Origin: SHZL01 sp031362985
GTDB lineage: Bacteria; Pseudomonadota; Gammaproteobacteria; Xanthomonadales; SZUA-36
Reading direction: 5' to 3'
Assembly: GCA_031362985.1 (NCBI GenBank)
Contig: JANLTO010000157.1
Coordinates: forward strand, 36,086 to 100,085
Length of the DNA: 64,000 nt
Below the pieces are notes generated by a model. The model was not told where the DNA came from. It was given only the letters and a program-made list of their open reading frames with translations, and did not search any database. Both the position numbers and the translations under genes were made by a program. Shown in pieces: positions 50,003 through 59,476 of the stretch (position 1 is the first letter of the stretch; each line of letters starts with the position of its first letter).

Positions 50003-50758
50003 TTACCAAACGCTACCCAGCGCCACGCGAATGGACTCGCCGCTGACGCCGCTGGATTCCTCGGCGGCAAGAAAGGCAATCATCTCGGCGACTTCCTGCG
50101 GGGTGACCACGCGGCCGGCCCGGTACAGGGCGGCCCGCTCCTGCCACACGTGCGCGGTGCTGACACCACGCCGTTCGGCTTCCGCGCGAGCCGAGCGCTC
50201 GGCCATTTCCGTTCGAACCCACCCTGGCAGCACAGCATTGGAAGTAATGCCATGCGCGCCGCCGTCGGCTGCCACTGACCGCATTAATCCCAGCAAACCT
50301 GATTTCGAGGCGTTGTAAGCGCTGCCCGAATGCTCCGCGACCAGCCCGGCAGTCGAACTGGTGAACACCAGCCGGCCATAGCCGCGCTGCACCATGCTGA
50401 CCATCACCCGGCGCGCAAGATAGAACGGCCCGTCGAGATTAATGCTCATGGTTTGCCGCCATGTTTCAGGCGTTTGCTCCCACAGCACCTGTTCATGCGC
50501 CGACCCCAGGCCATGGTTGCACACCAGGATATCCACCGGCCCGAAGCGCTGCTCGGTTGCGGCCACCGCCTGCTCGCAGCCTTCCGGCGTGCCCAGGTCG
50601 GCAACAACGTGCGCCAGGCCGGTAGCCGCAAGTTCCGTCTCGCTGCGTGCCACAGCCATCACGCGGGCGCCGCGGATAGCCAGCAATTCGGCCGCTGCCC
50701 GCCCGATACCGCGGCCGGCTCCGGTCACCAACGCCACTCTTCCGTCAACTCCAGCCAT
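50003..50758 (-). CDS. SDR-family oxidoreductase
   Basis: The ATG at 50758 with GAGGAC upstream gives 251 residues. It has TGAGRGIG (cofactor), an NHG motif (VCNHGLGS) in place of NNAG, Ser and YxxxK in SSTAGLVAEHSGSAYNASK, and the C-terminal SGVSGESIRVALGSVW. This is a classical short-chain dehydrogenase/reductase. It is 21 bases downstream of an MDR-type reductase gene on the same strand, so the pair are likely an operon. The substrate is not evident. Confidence 0.9.
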   Translation of the reverse strand: MAGVDGRVALVTGAGRGIGRAAAELLAIRGARVMAVARSETELAATGLAHVVADLGTPEGCEQAVAATEQRFGPVDILVCNHGLGSAHEQVLWEQTPETWRQTMSINLDGPFYLARRVMVSMVQRGYGRLVFTSSTAGLVAEHSGSAYNASKSGLLGLMRSVAADGGAHGITSNAVLPGWVRTEMAERSARAEAERRGVSTAHVWQERAALYRAGRVVTPQEVAEMIAFLAAEESSGVSGESIRVALGSVW

Positions 50759-50779
50759 ATTCAATGTCCTCAGTGGGTT

Positions 50780-51802
50780 TTATGCATCCGGCCCGAGCCG
50801 TACAAGCATCTTGCCGATGTTGCCGCCGGTAAACAGATCCATGAAAGCTCGCGGTGCCTGCTCGATTCCGTCCGCGATGGTCTCCTGCCATTTTATTCGG
50901 CCAGTGCTGATCCACCCCACCATATCGTGCTGAAATGCATGCAGCATGTCGGCATGGCTGGAGACGATGAAACCCCTCATTTTTAGCTGCTTGCCGACCA
51001 CCTGGACGAGATTGCGGGGTGCGGGCTCCGGCTTGGTGGCATTGTATTGCGCAATCATGCCGCACATGACGATACGGCCGAAGGGGCGCATGTTTTCAAG
51101 CGCCGCTTCCAGGTGCTCGCCGCCGACGTTGTCGAAATACACATCGATTCCGCCGGGGCATGCTTCCGTGACGGCAGCGGCCAAGTTACTGCAAACCTTG
51201 TAGTTGATCGCCTTGTCGACGCCTGCTTCCTGTTCCAGCCAGGTGCATTTCTCATCCGAGCCGGCGCTGCCCAAGACGGTGCAGTTCTTGATTTTCGCGA
51301 TCTGGCATGCGATTGAACCCACCGCGCCCGAGGCCGCCGAGACAAACACGGTGTCGTTTTCTTTCAGCTCACCGATGCGCAGCAGTCCGGCATAAGCGGT
51401 CAGGCCGGGCATGCCCAATACACCCAGAAAGCTTTGCAGCGGCAGGCCTGTATCCGGTGGCAGGGCGGTTAATTCATCGCGCCGGGCCAGTGCGTATTCA
51501 CGCCAGCCCTTCATATGCAGCACCCTGTCGCCAGGCTGGAAATGCTCATCACGAGAGGCGAAAACCTCGCCTACCGCGTGGCCTTCCAGCACTTGGCCCA
51601 CCTGGAATGACGGCACGTAGCTCTTGCGATCCAGCATGCGCCCGCGCATGTAAGGGTCCACGGACATGAAGATATTGCGCACCAGTATTTCACCAGCAAG
51701 GAGTTCGGGTATTTGCTTTTCAACCACGGTGAAATGTTCCGGCTGCGGCATGCCCTCAGGACGGCTGGCGAGATGAACTTCTTTGTTGGTGGCAGTTGGC
51801 AA
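50780..51802 (-). CDS. MDR-superfamily NADP-dependent oxidoreductase (CurA/YncB-like)
   Basis: A TTG at 51802 preceded by GGAAGGA gives 340 residues. The zinc-free MDR features are VDPYMRGRM, VLGMPGLTAYAGLLRIGELKENDTVFVSAASGAVGSIACQIAKIKNC and YFDNVGGEHLEAAL. CurA-like members reduce enones such as curcumin or prostaglandin-like compounds. It precedes the SDR gene and the two may act on one substrate. Confidence 0.9.
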   Translation of the reverse strand: MPTATNKEVHLASRPEGMPQPEHFTVVEKQIPELLAGEILVRNIFMSVDPYMRGRMLDRKSYVPSFQVGQVLEGHAVGEVFASRDEHFQPGDRVLHMKGWREYALARRDELTALPPDTGLPLQSFLGVLGMPGLTAYAGLLRIGELKENDTVFVSAASGAVGSIACQIAKIKNCTVLGSAGSDEKCTWLEQEAGVDKAINYKVCSNLAAAVTEACPGGIDVYFDNVGGEHLEAALENMRPFGRIVMCGMIAQYNATKPEPAPRNLVQVVGKQLKMRGFIVSSHADMLHAFQHDMVGWISTGRIKWQETIADGIEQAPRAFMDLFTGGNIGKMLVRLGPDA

Positions 51803-52023
51803 GGTCCTTCCCCAGAGTGTGGTTAGCTACACTGCAGCAATGTCGCGCGTTGCAGTATCGCACTGCAGCTCATGACCATGCCTTGCTGCGGGAAATTTAT
51901 CAAGAGCAGGCTGAAGGCATTGTCATCGGATTGTTGCGGGGCGTTCTCTCTACGATCCCGGCCCGTCACTTCGTTGCCTTGCTGCGCACCTCGACGGCAA
52001 TGAAAGCCTCAAAAAGGAAATGT

Positions 52024-52518
52024 TCAAAAAGAAAGGCCAAACTCGAAAGTCAATGCCTTGCCCTTGACCCGTTCGGAATCGCCTTGAATGACCAGTTTGG
52101 AGCCACGGTTCACACTGCGAAAGTTTACATTGAAAAACCAGGGGGAATTGCCCGCATCAAAGCGCAGGCCATTACGGTATAGCGCAACAGATGATCCAGA
52201 CACGTTGAACGCCAGCCCGGGGCTCAGGACTCGCTCGAATACCTGCGAGTCTGCGTGATTTCTGGTGTCCTCGAAAGCCCTCGGGGTGACGTAGGAATAC
52301 CATCCAAGACTCGCCAGGCCATTCTTCCGACCACCGATCGTGACGGGAATCTCGCCCCAGTTAGTTGCCTTTTGTCCGATGTCAGGGCCGCGTACATCCT
52401 GCATCATTTTGGAAAACCTGAGCCGCTGATCATTTCTTTCCACCTGCGAATCATCGGTCTCGGCCGCTACAGACGCGGACCAAATTACTAATAAGCAGAA
52501 TGTTGCCAAACGGGTCAT
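52024..52518 (-). CDS. Exported protein of unknown function
   Basis: The ATG at 52518 with GAGGATT upstream gives 164 residues with a signal peptide (LATFCLLVIWSASVAAE). The mature part is rich in beta-type strands ending VKGKALTFEFGLSF, in the style of an outer-membrane or secreted beta protein. I do not recognise the family. The 221 bases to the MDR gene start hold no gene I can support. Confidence 0.65.
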   Translation of the reverse strand: MTRLATFCLLVIWSASVAAETDDSQVERNDQRLRFSKMMQDVRGPDIGQKATNWGEIPVTIGGRKNGLASLGWYSYVTPRAFEDTRNHADSQVFERVLSPGLAFNVSGSSVALYRNGLRFDAGNSPWFFNVNFRSVNRGSKLVIQGDSERVKGKALTFEFGLSF

Positions 52519-52716
52519 TGCTCAATCCTCAAAAGTCGCCTCCTCCCTGGATACTGTCCAAAATACGTACCAATCGGAGCAGAGAAGCGCCATTAGATAG
52601 TGGATTTGCGTCGAGGTCTGTGCGGTGCTTCGCTTACGCGCACGCACAGTAGTTTCAGGGGGCGGGAAGCGCTGGAGGCCCAGTTCTTCGACGCTCTGTT
52701 TGCGCATGGCTAATTT

Positions 52717-52740
52717 TTGCATTGTGAAGGTGCAATACAA
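52717..52740. promoter_or_regulatory. Inverted repeat upstream of the ECF sigma gene
   Basis: TTGCATTG and CAATACAA (7 of 8 positions complementary) flank an 8-base spacer, 57 bases before the ATG. It is a possible operator. The ribosome site GAGGGGAGG at 52781-52789 is unusually strong. Confidence 0.35.
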
Positions 52741-52796
52741 TCCATGTCAGGGCGGTCTCATGGAGCGGGGTGCGCCCTGTCTGAGGGGAGGAATTA

Positions 52797-53390
52797 ATGG
52801 CTGCGACCGCAGCAACAGTCAGCAGACAAGAAGTGCTTTCAGGTCTGATGCTGCGCACTGCGCAGCGCGACTGGAAAGCGTTTGGCATGCTCTATTCCAT
52901 GACGTCACCCCAACTGTTTGGCCTGATGCTGAGCATGACCAATTACTCCAGTTCCTGCGAGGACTTGCTGCAGGAAGTCTACCTGACAGTATGGCGCAAG
53001 GCGCAAGACTACCAGCCTGACAAGGCTGCAGTGACCACCTGGCTCAGCACCATTGCACGCAACCGCACCTTGGATTGGCTCAGGTCGCAAACCGCTCAGG
53101 TTGACAAGCTGATTACGGAAATCAACGAGGATAGCCTGGTCCTGGCCTGCGGCAACCCGGGCCCTGAGCAGTGGACCGCGGAAACCCTGGGCCACTCGGC
53201 ATTGCAATCCTGTCTGGAGCGATTGAGTGCAGAACAGCGTCACGCCATCCTGCTGGCCTATTTTGAAGGGCATACCCATATCGAATTGGCGGATCGTCTG
53301 CATTGTGCCCTGGGTACGGTCAAGTCCTGGGTACGTCGCGGCCTGCAAAGCCTGAAGGTCTGTCTGCAAGCCGACGGGGGCGCGCGATGA
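52797..53390 (+). CDS. ECF-type RNA polymerase sigma factor
   Basis: The 197-residue protein has region 2 (LMLSMTNYSSSCEDLLQEVYLTVWRKAQDYQPDKAAVTTWLSTIARNRTLDWLRSQ) and region 4 (LSAEQRHAILLAYFEGHTHIELADRLHCALGTVKSWVRRGLQSLK). This is an ECF sigma of the SigK/RskA-associated group. Its stop overlaps the start of the anti-sigma gene by 4 bases. It directs polymerase to a small regulon on an envelope or oxidative signal. Confidence 0.92.
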   Translation: MAATAATVSRQEVLSGLMLRTAQRDWKAFGMLYSMTSPQLFGLMLSMTNYSSSCEDLLQEVYLTVWRKAQDYQPDKAAVTTWLSTIARNRTLDWLRSQTAQVDKLITEINEDSLVLACGNPGPEQWTAETLGHSALQSCLERLSAEQRHAILLAYFEGHTHIELADRLHCALGTVKSWVRRGLQSLKVCLQADGGAR

Positions 53391-54091
53391 TCCGGCTGAC
53401 CCCCGAACTACTCGATGCGCTCGCGGCGGAATTCGTCCTCGGCACCCAAACCCCCCGCATACGAAGGCGCATGCAAAGCCTGGTCAACCAGGAACCTGCG
53501 CTTGCCCGGCGCGTAGCATTTTGGGAAACGCAGCTAAATCCACTGAGTGAACGCGCCAGGCCGGTGCCGGTGCCGCCGTGGGTATGGCGCCGCATCGAAG
53601 CAGCACTGCAGCCTGCGGAAAAAAATGAGCACTCGGGCTGGTGGCGCAATCTACTGGTGTGGCGCTGGACCACCGGCCTGGCCACAGCCATGGCCGTCCT
53701 GATGGCCTTGCTGCCACCGGCAGAGCAGCGCCCTGCTGCCCTGACTGCTGCAGGCGGTGTAGTGTTGGTATTGTCAGACGCGGACACAAAAACCGCTTGG
53801 CTGGTGAGCCGCCAGTCCGATTCATCACCCATCAAGGCGCAGGCTTTGTCAGTGCCGGTTCTCACCTTGCAGCAGGCGTATGAATTGTGGCTATTGCCAC
53901 CCGGCGGCGCGCCGGTTTCCCTGGGCCTGCTGAATGAACAAGGTGGCACGGTGCTGCAGCCTGGAGAAGACCTCAACCACCTGTTGCAACCGGGCGCCGG
54001 CATGGCCGTCAGCCTGGAACCACCGGGTGGCTCCCCTACTGGCACTCCGACTGGCCCGGTGGTTTACTCCGGCAGCGTTCTCGCGCTCTAG
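53387..54091 (+). CDS. RskA-like anti-sigma factor
   Basis: The ATG at 53387 overlaps the sigma stop and gives 234 residues. The N-terminus matches the ASD (LLDALAAEFVLGTQTPRIRRRMQSLVNQEPALARRVAFWE), one membrane helix is at WRWTTGLATAMAVLMALLPP, and the C-terminal periplasmic part carries the RskA fold (LQQAYELWLLPPGGAPVSLGLL). It binds the sigma factor until a signal cuts or releases it. It ends 54 bases before a strong hairpin. Confidence 0.9.
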   Translation: MIRLTPELLDALAAEFVLGTQTPRIRRRMQSLVNQEPALARRVAFWETQLNPLSERARPVPVPPWVWRRIEAALQPAEKNEHSGWWRNLLVWRWTTGLATAMAVLMALLPPAEQRPAALTAAGGVVLVLSDADTKTAWLVSRQSDSSPIKAQALSVPVLTLQQAYELWLLPPGGAPVSLGLLNEQGGTVLQPGEDLNHLLQPGAGMAVSLEPPGGSPTGTPTGPVVYSGSVLAL

Positions 54092-54145
54092 GGAAACTCT
54101 GATTTATTCAGAGTTTCCGCAGTACCGGGATGTGCCACAAGGAAT

Positions 54146-54179
54146 AACCGGCCGCCCGGGTACGGACGGGCGGCCGGTT
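54146..54179. terminator. Bidirectional terminator-type hairpin
   Basis: AACCGGCCGCCCG and CGGGCGGCCGGTT form a perfect 13-base stem with an 8-base loop. It separates the rightward anti-sigma gene from the leftward TPR gene. Only short T runs flank the stem, so termination might be partial. Confidence 0.75.
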
Positions 54180-54201
54180 TCCCCAAGGCCGTGCTGCACG
54201 G

Positions 54202-55503
54202 CTAATTGTGCAGACGGTCATTCCCCGCGCAAACCGGAGTCAGCTCGTTTTGCAGGGTAAGCAGCTCCGGTGGCCTGGATCCCGAACCCATACTCAGGTC
54301 GAACGTGTCGCAGGCCGCATCCGTTGCGCCGACGTGTGCTGCAGCACTGGCAAAGAGGATGAGACTCTGCAAGTCCTGGCGGATGCCAAGGTTGCGCTCC
54401 GCCAGGGCCATGGCCTTTTCCGCATTACCTTGCTTCAGATAGAACTTGGCCGCGTGTTGCCAGTACATGGCCGGATGGTGCTCCACCAGGGCATCGTACT
54501 CCTGAAAAGCACGAGCCATCGTTGCGGCGGAATTTTCGTCATGCATCAAGGCTTGTGCCATCGCCAGGCCACCCAGGAACTCCGGGTTTGCGGTTTGCAA
54601 ATACACCTCCTGGTACAGGCGGGCAGCAGCTTCAGCATTGCCTGACAGCAACTCCGCTTCTGCCAGGTGTTCGGTGGCCAGGTAGTAAGCAGGCAAGCGA
54701 TCGTGTGCAGCCTGGAAGAACACCCGGGCCCGCGCCGGATCTCCAAAACGCAGGAAGGCAATACCCTGCTGCACATGCAACCAGGCCAGGGGAAATGGAT
54801 TCGAATCCTGGTATATGTACTGCGCCCGGGTCATGAGCTCATCCGCCTTGCTCAAATCGCCCAGGTTGATGGCGTCATTGGCTCGCTGTACAAACTCGGC
54901 CAGTGCACGGGGCTCCGGCAGGCCCGCAAGATTTGGCGCGACCATGCCCCCCGTCATGGCCTGTTCAATTTCATAGCGCACGATCGCGGCAGCGACTGCT
55001 GGAACGCCAGTTGCATGAACATCCAGTTCCTCGGCCTTCTGCAGACTTTCAAGTGCAGGTGCAAACTCGTGAAAGGAAGCCTGCAATTTGGCCAGCAACA
55101 ACCAGGTGTCGGATTGCATCGGCATCGCCCGCACTGCCTGCTCCGCCAGGGCACGAGCTTGTTCCATATCTGCCATGCTGCCGACAATCCGGAACCGGTT
55201 GTACAGGCTGCGGGACAACTGCAGCATCATCAGGTCAGGGGCGCGCGAACTCACCAGGCCTTGCAGATTGCTGATGGTTGCATCGAGGTTGTTCAAATAC
55301 AACCGGCCATCGGTGGTGGGAACCTGGGCCAGGGTCAGAGGCGCAAGCATTTCGGTCTCACTAAAATAGCCTGGAGTTGGAGTTGGAGTTGGGGCTGGGG
55401 CTGGGGCTGGCTCCGGTGCAGTCGGAACTGCACCGGCAACATCAACCGCATAAACAATCACCGCCACCACGCCCGGAAGTATCAATTTCTTCAACATGAA
55501 CAT
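54202..55503 (-). CDS. Exported TPR-like repeat protein
   Basis: The ATG at 55503 with GGAGGAAC upstream gives 433 residues. A signal peptide is followed by a Pro/Ala/Thr-rich linker (EPAPAPAPTPTPTP) made of hexamer repeats at 55375-55413. The remainder is helical repeats of the TPR type (QARALAEQAVRAMPMQSDTWLLLAKLQASFHEFAPALESLQKAEELDV). It starts 24 bases after the DUF4331 stop, so they form an operon. It may be a partner that presents or handles the DUF4331 protein in the envelope. Confidence 0.8.
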   Translation of the reverse strand: MFMLKKLILPGVVAVIVYAVDVAGAVPTAPEPAPAPAPTPTPTPGYFSETEMLAPLTLAQVPTTDGRLYLNNLDATISNLQGLVSSRAPDLMMLQLSRSLYNRFRIVGSMADMEQARALAEQAVRAMPMQSDTWLLLAKLQASFHEFAPALESLQKAEELDVHATGVPAVAAAIVRYEIEQAMTGGMVAPNLAGLPEPRALAEFVQRANDAINLGDLSKADELMTRAQYIYQDSNPFPLAWLHVQQGIAFLRFGDPARARVFFQAAHDRLPAYYLATEHLAEAELLSGNAEAAARLYQEVYLQTANPEFLGGLAMAQALMHDENSAATMARAFQEYDALVEHHPAMYWQHAAKFYLKQGNAEKAMALAERNLGIRQDLQSLILFASAAAHVGATDAACDTFDLSMGSGSRPPELLTLQNELTPVCAGNDRLHN

Positions 55504-55526
55504 GACTGGTTCCTCCGCGAGCTGAT

Positions 55527-56990
55527 TCAATTGGGCGAAGCAAGGAACGGGAAGTCCGCGAGAAAATAGCGGTCATTGGCATCAACGTAGTCGCTGACGC
55601 CGGCGCCGAATGCAACCAGGGCATCCAGCGTGACATCGATTACATCCGCGGTCAGGGTTCTGCCACCGCACTGGCTGGTGTCACCCAGTTCCACAGCGAG
55701 GTACTGCCCACAACTGGAAATGTCCGGGGCAATCAGCAGGCGGTCATCAACCAGCACACCCGCCAGCGCATTCGAATTACCCAGCACGGCGTTACCCGTC
55801 GTGCCTTCCAGGCCATCCACGAAATCCAGCGCCGCAGCCATTTCGGCCTGAAACATTCCGGCCCAGGTTGCAGGATTGGTGGCTGAGTTGTAGGCATCTT
55901 TGCGCCCCGCACCGATCAAGGCAGTGTTCACAGCGGGTCTGCCCATGCGATCGATCTGGCCTTCCGCCAGGAATTTGCACGGCAGGTTCTTGATCCTGGA
56001 CAACCGCATGATGTCAAACTCGAAGTCGCTGAGGCCCGGGTACGCAGCATTGAAACTGGCTGTGCCGAGATCACAACTGTTGAAATCCAGGGTCAGGACT
56101 CCAGCGGTTTCGTACACGACATCATCTGCATGGAAGCCATTGCCAAAATCCGGCCCCGACGTTATGAGCAGGGGGATCTCCACGTGGCCGTCTTCAGCCC
56201 GACCTTCGCCCAACATGAAAATCTGCTGACCATCGATGTAGTTGTACCAATACGCCAGCACGTCGTTGTCATACGGGCCATTTTGAGGACGATCCAGTAC
56301 TTCTACCTGGAAGCCGTGCCCGGATTGATCGGGGTCCACACCAAACCAGGACCCGGAAGTACCGGAATTGATGCCGGCGCCTTCAGTGCGTGTGGTAGAA
56401 GCCCAAACCTGAAGGTTCTTGTTGTCACCGCTCACGGGCGCGAATGCACTCGCTTCGATTCCAACAATAATGGCCAGGGTGTTCAGGCCGGCAAAAAAGT
56501 TAACCCCGGGGTTGGTGAATTCCGGCTGGGCATTTGCTACGGTCTTTTTGAACGCAGCCAGATCGAAGAAGAAGGGATCATCGCGCAGACCGGCAAAGAC
56601 CCGGAAAGTGCCGACTTTGTTGACCTTGTTCAACGCGCCGCTGGCGGTTCGGCCACCGGGCGCAGTGCAAGTGACGCTCTGGTCGAGTAACACCGTATCG
56701 GGACGGCTGAAGGTGCAACTGATCACGCTGGTTCCTTCAGCGTTGCTCACCTTGAACTGATATTGCACCGCATCTGAAAAGCGCGTGGCATCGTTGGCAA
56801 TGGGGTTGACGGTCATGGCCAGGATGAGCTCTTTGGCACTGTTTGGGTTGACAAAAACATAGACATCGTTGATGTCGGCCGCCGGGTCATTCATGGTCGC
56901 CGGTGCATCGAGATGATCCGCAGCAAAGCTGCTGGCAGCAAAGGCCATCAGCAGTGCCGCAACACTGAGTGTGAGTTTAGGGGTGTTCAT
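55527..56990 (-). CDS. DUF4331-family exported protein with an inserted domain
   Basis: The 487-residue protein has a signal peptide (SVAALLMAFAASSFA) followed by ADHLDAPATMNDPAADINDVYVFVNPNSAKELILAMTVNPIA, the mark of DUF4331. Residues about 205-330 (SGSWFGVDPDQSGHGFQVEVLDRPQN ... VLAYWYNYIDGQQIFMLGEGRAEDGHVEIPLLITSGPDFG) form a separate beta domain that breaks up the family fold. The DUF4331 sequence resumes at RMGRPAVNTALIGAGRKDAYN. The function is unknown. Facing it is an ECF sigma/RskA pair across a hairpin, which may control it. Confidence 0.88.
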   Translation of the reverse strand: MNTPKLTLSVAALLMAFAASSFAADHLDAPATMNDPAADINDVYVFVNPNSAKELILAMTVNPIANDATRFSDAVQYQFKVSNAEGTSVISCTFSRPDTVLLDQSVTCTAPGGRTASGALNKVNKVGTFRVFAGLRDDPFFFDLAAFKKTVANAQPEFTNPGVNFFAGLNTLAIIVGIEASAFAPVSGDNKNLQVWASTTRTEGAGINSGTSGSWFGVDPDQSGHGFQVEVLDRPQNGPYDNDVLAYWYNYIDGQQIFMLGEGRAEDGHVEIPLLITSGPDFGNGFHADDVVYETAGVLTLDFNSCDLGTASFNAAYPGLSDFEFDIMRLSRIKNLPCKFLAEGQIDRMGRPAVNTALIGAGRKDAYNSATNPATWAGMFQAEMAAALDFVDGLEGTTGNAVLGNSNALAGVLVDDRLLIAPDISSCGQYLAVELGDTSQCGGRTLTADVIDVTLDALVAFGAGVSDYVDANDRYFLADFPFLASPN

Positions 56991-57294
56991 GTGTTTTCTC
57001 CGTATCGTTTAAGGTCTCCGCGTTGCGGGCCTGATGTGCCCACCCGGTGGCGGAATCGGACACCACGGAAACCTGCTCGATCCGGGTGTCTGAGCTATAT
57101 ACGTAGTCCGGACGGATTTGGATGCAGCCGGGAGTTGGCGAGCCGGCTACGGCTCCAGGGAACGCAGAAAAGAGCGTATCTACACGTCCAGGGACGTGGT
57201 CAGGGCAGATGTCTTTGATTACATCGAAATGTTTTACAATCGTACCCACCGTTAACGCCATATCGGCGGGGCTAGTCCAATCGAGGCTAAACCA
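56991..57294. promoter_or_regulatory. Divergent intergenic region
   Basis: These 304 bases separate the DUF4331 operon from the quinohemoprotein gene and must hold both promoters. I see no clear promoter boxes, RNA gene or real coding frame. Confidence 0.3.
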
Positions 57295-59385
57295 GTGAAC
57301 TGCGTATTCAAACATGACCGTAAGCCACACCACCCCGGCTCGTTCACCTGGCGGGTATTGGTTGCTGCCTGCTTGGTCCTCTACGGCGGATCGCTGGTTG
57401 CCGAAGGGCCCGGGACGGACAGCGGCGAAACCATGAAAGACTGGCCCAGCTACGGCCTCGATTATGCCGAGACACGTTTCAGCCAGCTGCAGCAAATCAA
57501 TGACCGCAACGTCAAGGGTCTCGGTTTGCTGTGGACCTACAACCTCGAATCCACCCGTGGGGTTGAGGCTACACCACTGGTGGTTGACGGCATCATGTAC
57601 GTCACCGCTTCGTGGAGCGTGGTGCACGCGATAGACACACGCACTGGCCTACGGTTGTGGACCTATGATCCACAGGTTCCGCGTAACCTGGGATACAAAG
57701 GCTGCTGTGATGTGGTCAATCGGGGTGTTGCACTTTACCAGGGCAAAGTATTCGTCGGCTCCTTCGATGGCCGGCTGATCGCCCTTGATGCCGCGACGGG
57801 TGCACGCGTTTGGGAGCAGGACACGATCATCAATCACGACCGTTCCTATACCATCACCGGCGCCCCACGGGTGTTCAAGGGCAATGTCCTCATCGGTAAC
57901 GGCGGCGCTGAATACGGTGTTCGCGGTTACGTCACGGCCTACGATGCTGCTACCGGCAAACAGAAGTGGCGCTGGTTCACGGTTCCGGGCGATCCTGCCA
58001 AGCCGTATGAAAATGCCGCAATGGAGGAAGCTGCAAAGACCTGGGATCCCGCTGGCCGCTACTGGGAAATCGGCGGCGGCGGCACAGTCTGGGACAGCAT
58101 GGTCTTCGATCCCGAACTGGATCTTGTCTATATTGGTGTTGGCAACGGCGCGCCCTGGAGCCGCAACAAGCGCAGCCCGGCCGGTGGTGACAATCTGTAC
58201 CTGGCCTCGATTGTCGCCCTGAGGCCGGACACGGGCGAGTACGTATGGCATTACCAGGAAACGCCAGGCGATAACTGGGATTACACCTCGACCCAACCCA
58301 TGATCCTGGCCGACCTGGAAATTGCCGGAAAACCACGCAAGGTAATCCTGCACGCGCCGAAAAACGGTTTCTTCTTCGTCATCGACCGCAGCGATGGCAG
58401 TTTCATTTCCGCGAATAATTTCGTCGACGTTAATTGGGCCACCGGTTATGACGCCCAGGGTCGGCCTGTCGAAACCGCCGAAGCCCGGGGTGATGCTTAC
58501 TACGACGCCATCCCCGGTCCCTTCGGGGCGCACAACTGGCATCCGATGTCATTCAATCCCGCAACCGGGCTGGTGTATTTGCCGGCGCAGAACATTCCCA
58601 TCAACATGGTGGATGACAAGAACTGGACCCCGGACTCCAATCTGCCGGGCCAGCCCCACTCCGGACTGGGCTGGAATCTGGGGATATTGGTCGGCACACC
58701 CACGGCTGCCAACCAACCCTTCGGCCGCCTGATTGCCTGGGACCCGGTGGCGCAGAAGGAAGCTTGGCGCGTAGAGCAGATCTCGCCCTGGAACGGCGGC
58801 ACACTCACCAGCGCGGGCAACCTGGTGTTCCAGGGTACGGCAGATGGCCGCTTTGTCGCCTACAACGCCCGCACAGGTGCGAAACTGTGGGAATCAACGG
58901 TGGGCACCGGCATTGTTGCCGCGCCGGTCAGCTACGCAGTCGATGGCGAGCAGTACGTGTCGGTTGCGGTGGGCTGGGGTGGCGTGTACGGCCTCGCGCA
59001 GCGTGCCGCCGAAAAGCAGGGACCGGGCGCGGTATATACCTTTGCCCTGGGGGCACACGCGCCACTGCCGGAACTTGCAGCCTACCAAATGGATGCCCTG
59101 GTGGCGGGTGTGAAATACGATCCCGAACAGGTGGACGAGGGCATGCAGCTCTATATCAGCAATTGCGTTTTCTGCCACGGCGTCCCGGGGGTGGACCGCG
59201 GCGGCAATATCCGCAACCTGGGCTACGTCAGCACGGATGAAATCGCCCATCTCGAAAAGCTCGTATTCGATGGCCCATTTGTTGCCGACGGCATGCCGGA
59301 TTTCACCGGCAAGTTGACGCAGGAGCAGCTTGAGCAGATCAAGGCCTTCATACAAGGTACCGCCGATAGCATTCGGCCCAAATAG
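57295..59385 (+). CDS. Quinohemoprotein alcohol dehydrogenase (PQQ-dependent, type II)
   Basis: The likely GTG start at 57295 gives 696 residues. After an export signal (VLVAACLVLYGGSLVAEG) come the propeller W-motifs, the vicinal disulfide pair Cys137-Cys138 (KGCCDV), the catalytic Asp region GDNWDYTSTQP, and a C-terminal cytochrome c with CVFCH (Cys624, Cys627, His628) and Met667 as sixth ligand. It oxidises alcohols in the periplasm with PQQ, passing electrons to haem. No PQQ-synthesis genes are close. It stands alone; ada follows on the same strand. Confidence 0.93.
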   Translation: MNCVFKHDRKPHHPGSFTWRVLVAACLVLYGGSLVAEGPGTDSGETMKDWPSYGLDYAETRFSQLQQINDRNVKGLGLLWTYNLESTRGVEATPLVVDGIMYVTASWSVVHAIDTRTGLRLWTYDPQVPRNLGYKGCCDVVNRGVALYQGKVFVGSFDGRLIALDAATGARVWEQDTIINHDRSYTITGAPRVFKGNVLIGNGGAEYGVRGYVTAYDAATGKQKWRWFTVPGDPAKPYENAAMEEAAKTWDPAGRYWEIGGGGTVWDSMVFDPELDLVYIGVGNGAPWSRNKRSPAGGDNLYLASIVALRPDTGEYVWHYQETPGDNWDYTSTQPMILADLEIAGKPRKVILHAPKNGFFFVIDRSDGSFISANNFVDVNWATGYDAQGRPVETAEARGDAYYDAIPGPFGAHNWHPMSFNPATGLVYLPAQNIPINMVDDKNWTPDSNLPGQPHSGLGWNLGILVGTPTAANQPFGRLIAWDPVAQKEAWRVEQISPWNGGTLTSAGNLVFQGTADGRFVAYNARTGAKLWESTVGTGIVAAPVSYAVDGEQYVSVAVGWGGVYGLAQRAAEKQGPGAVYTFALGAHAPLPELAAYQMDALVAGVKYDPEQVDEGMQLYISNCVFCHGVPGVDRGGNIRNLGYVSTDEIAHLEKLVFDGPFVADGMPDFTGKLTQEQLEQIKAFIQGTADSIRPK

Positions 59386-59396
59386 CTACTATCCGG

Positions 59397-59417
59397 AAAA
59401 GGGCTCTGACCCCTTTA
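59397..59417. repeat. Single arm of the GGGGTCAGAG repeat family
   Basis: AAAAGGGCTCTGACCCCTTT carries the inverted-orientation arm CTCTGACCCC. No opposite arm is nearby, so it is a fragment or solitary copy. Confidence 0.5.
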
Positions 59418-59476
59418 TAAAATTCTGCGCCCGGATTCCGGTGGCGTCCCGACCTTTATTGTTTTACATTCTCCGT

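Noticed and set aside
51796..52182. 128-codon plus-strand frame
   Set aside because: Straddles the MDR start, a gap and the exported-protein gene on the other strand, and has no ribosome site or motif.
54667..55569. 300-codon plus-strand frame
   Set aside because: Antisense to the TPR protein; its repeated Trp/Gly run comes from the hexamer repeat.
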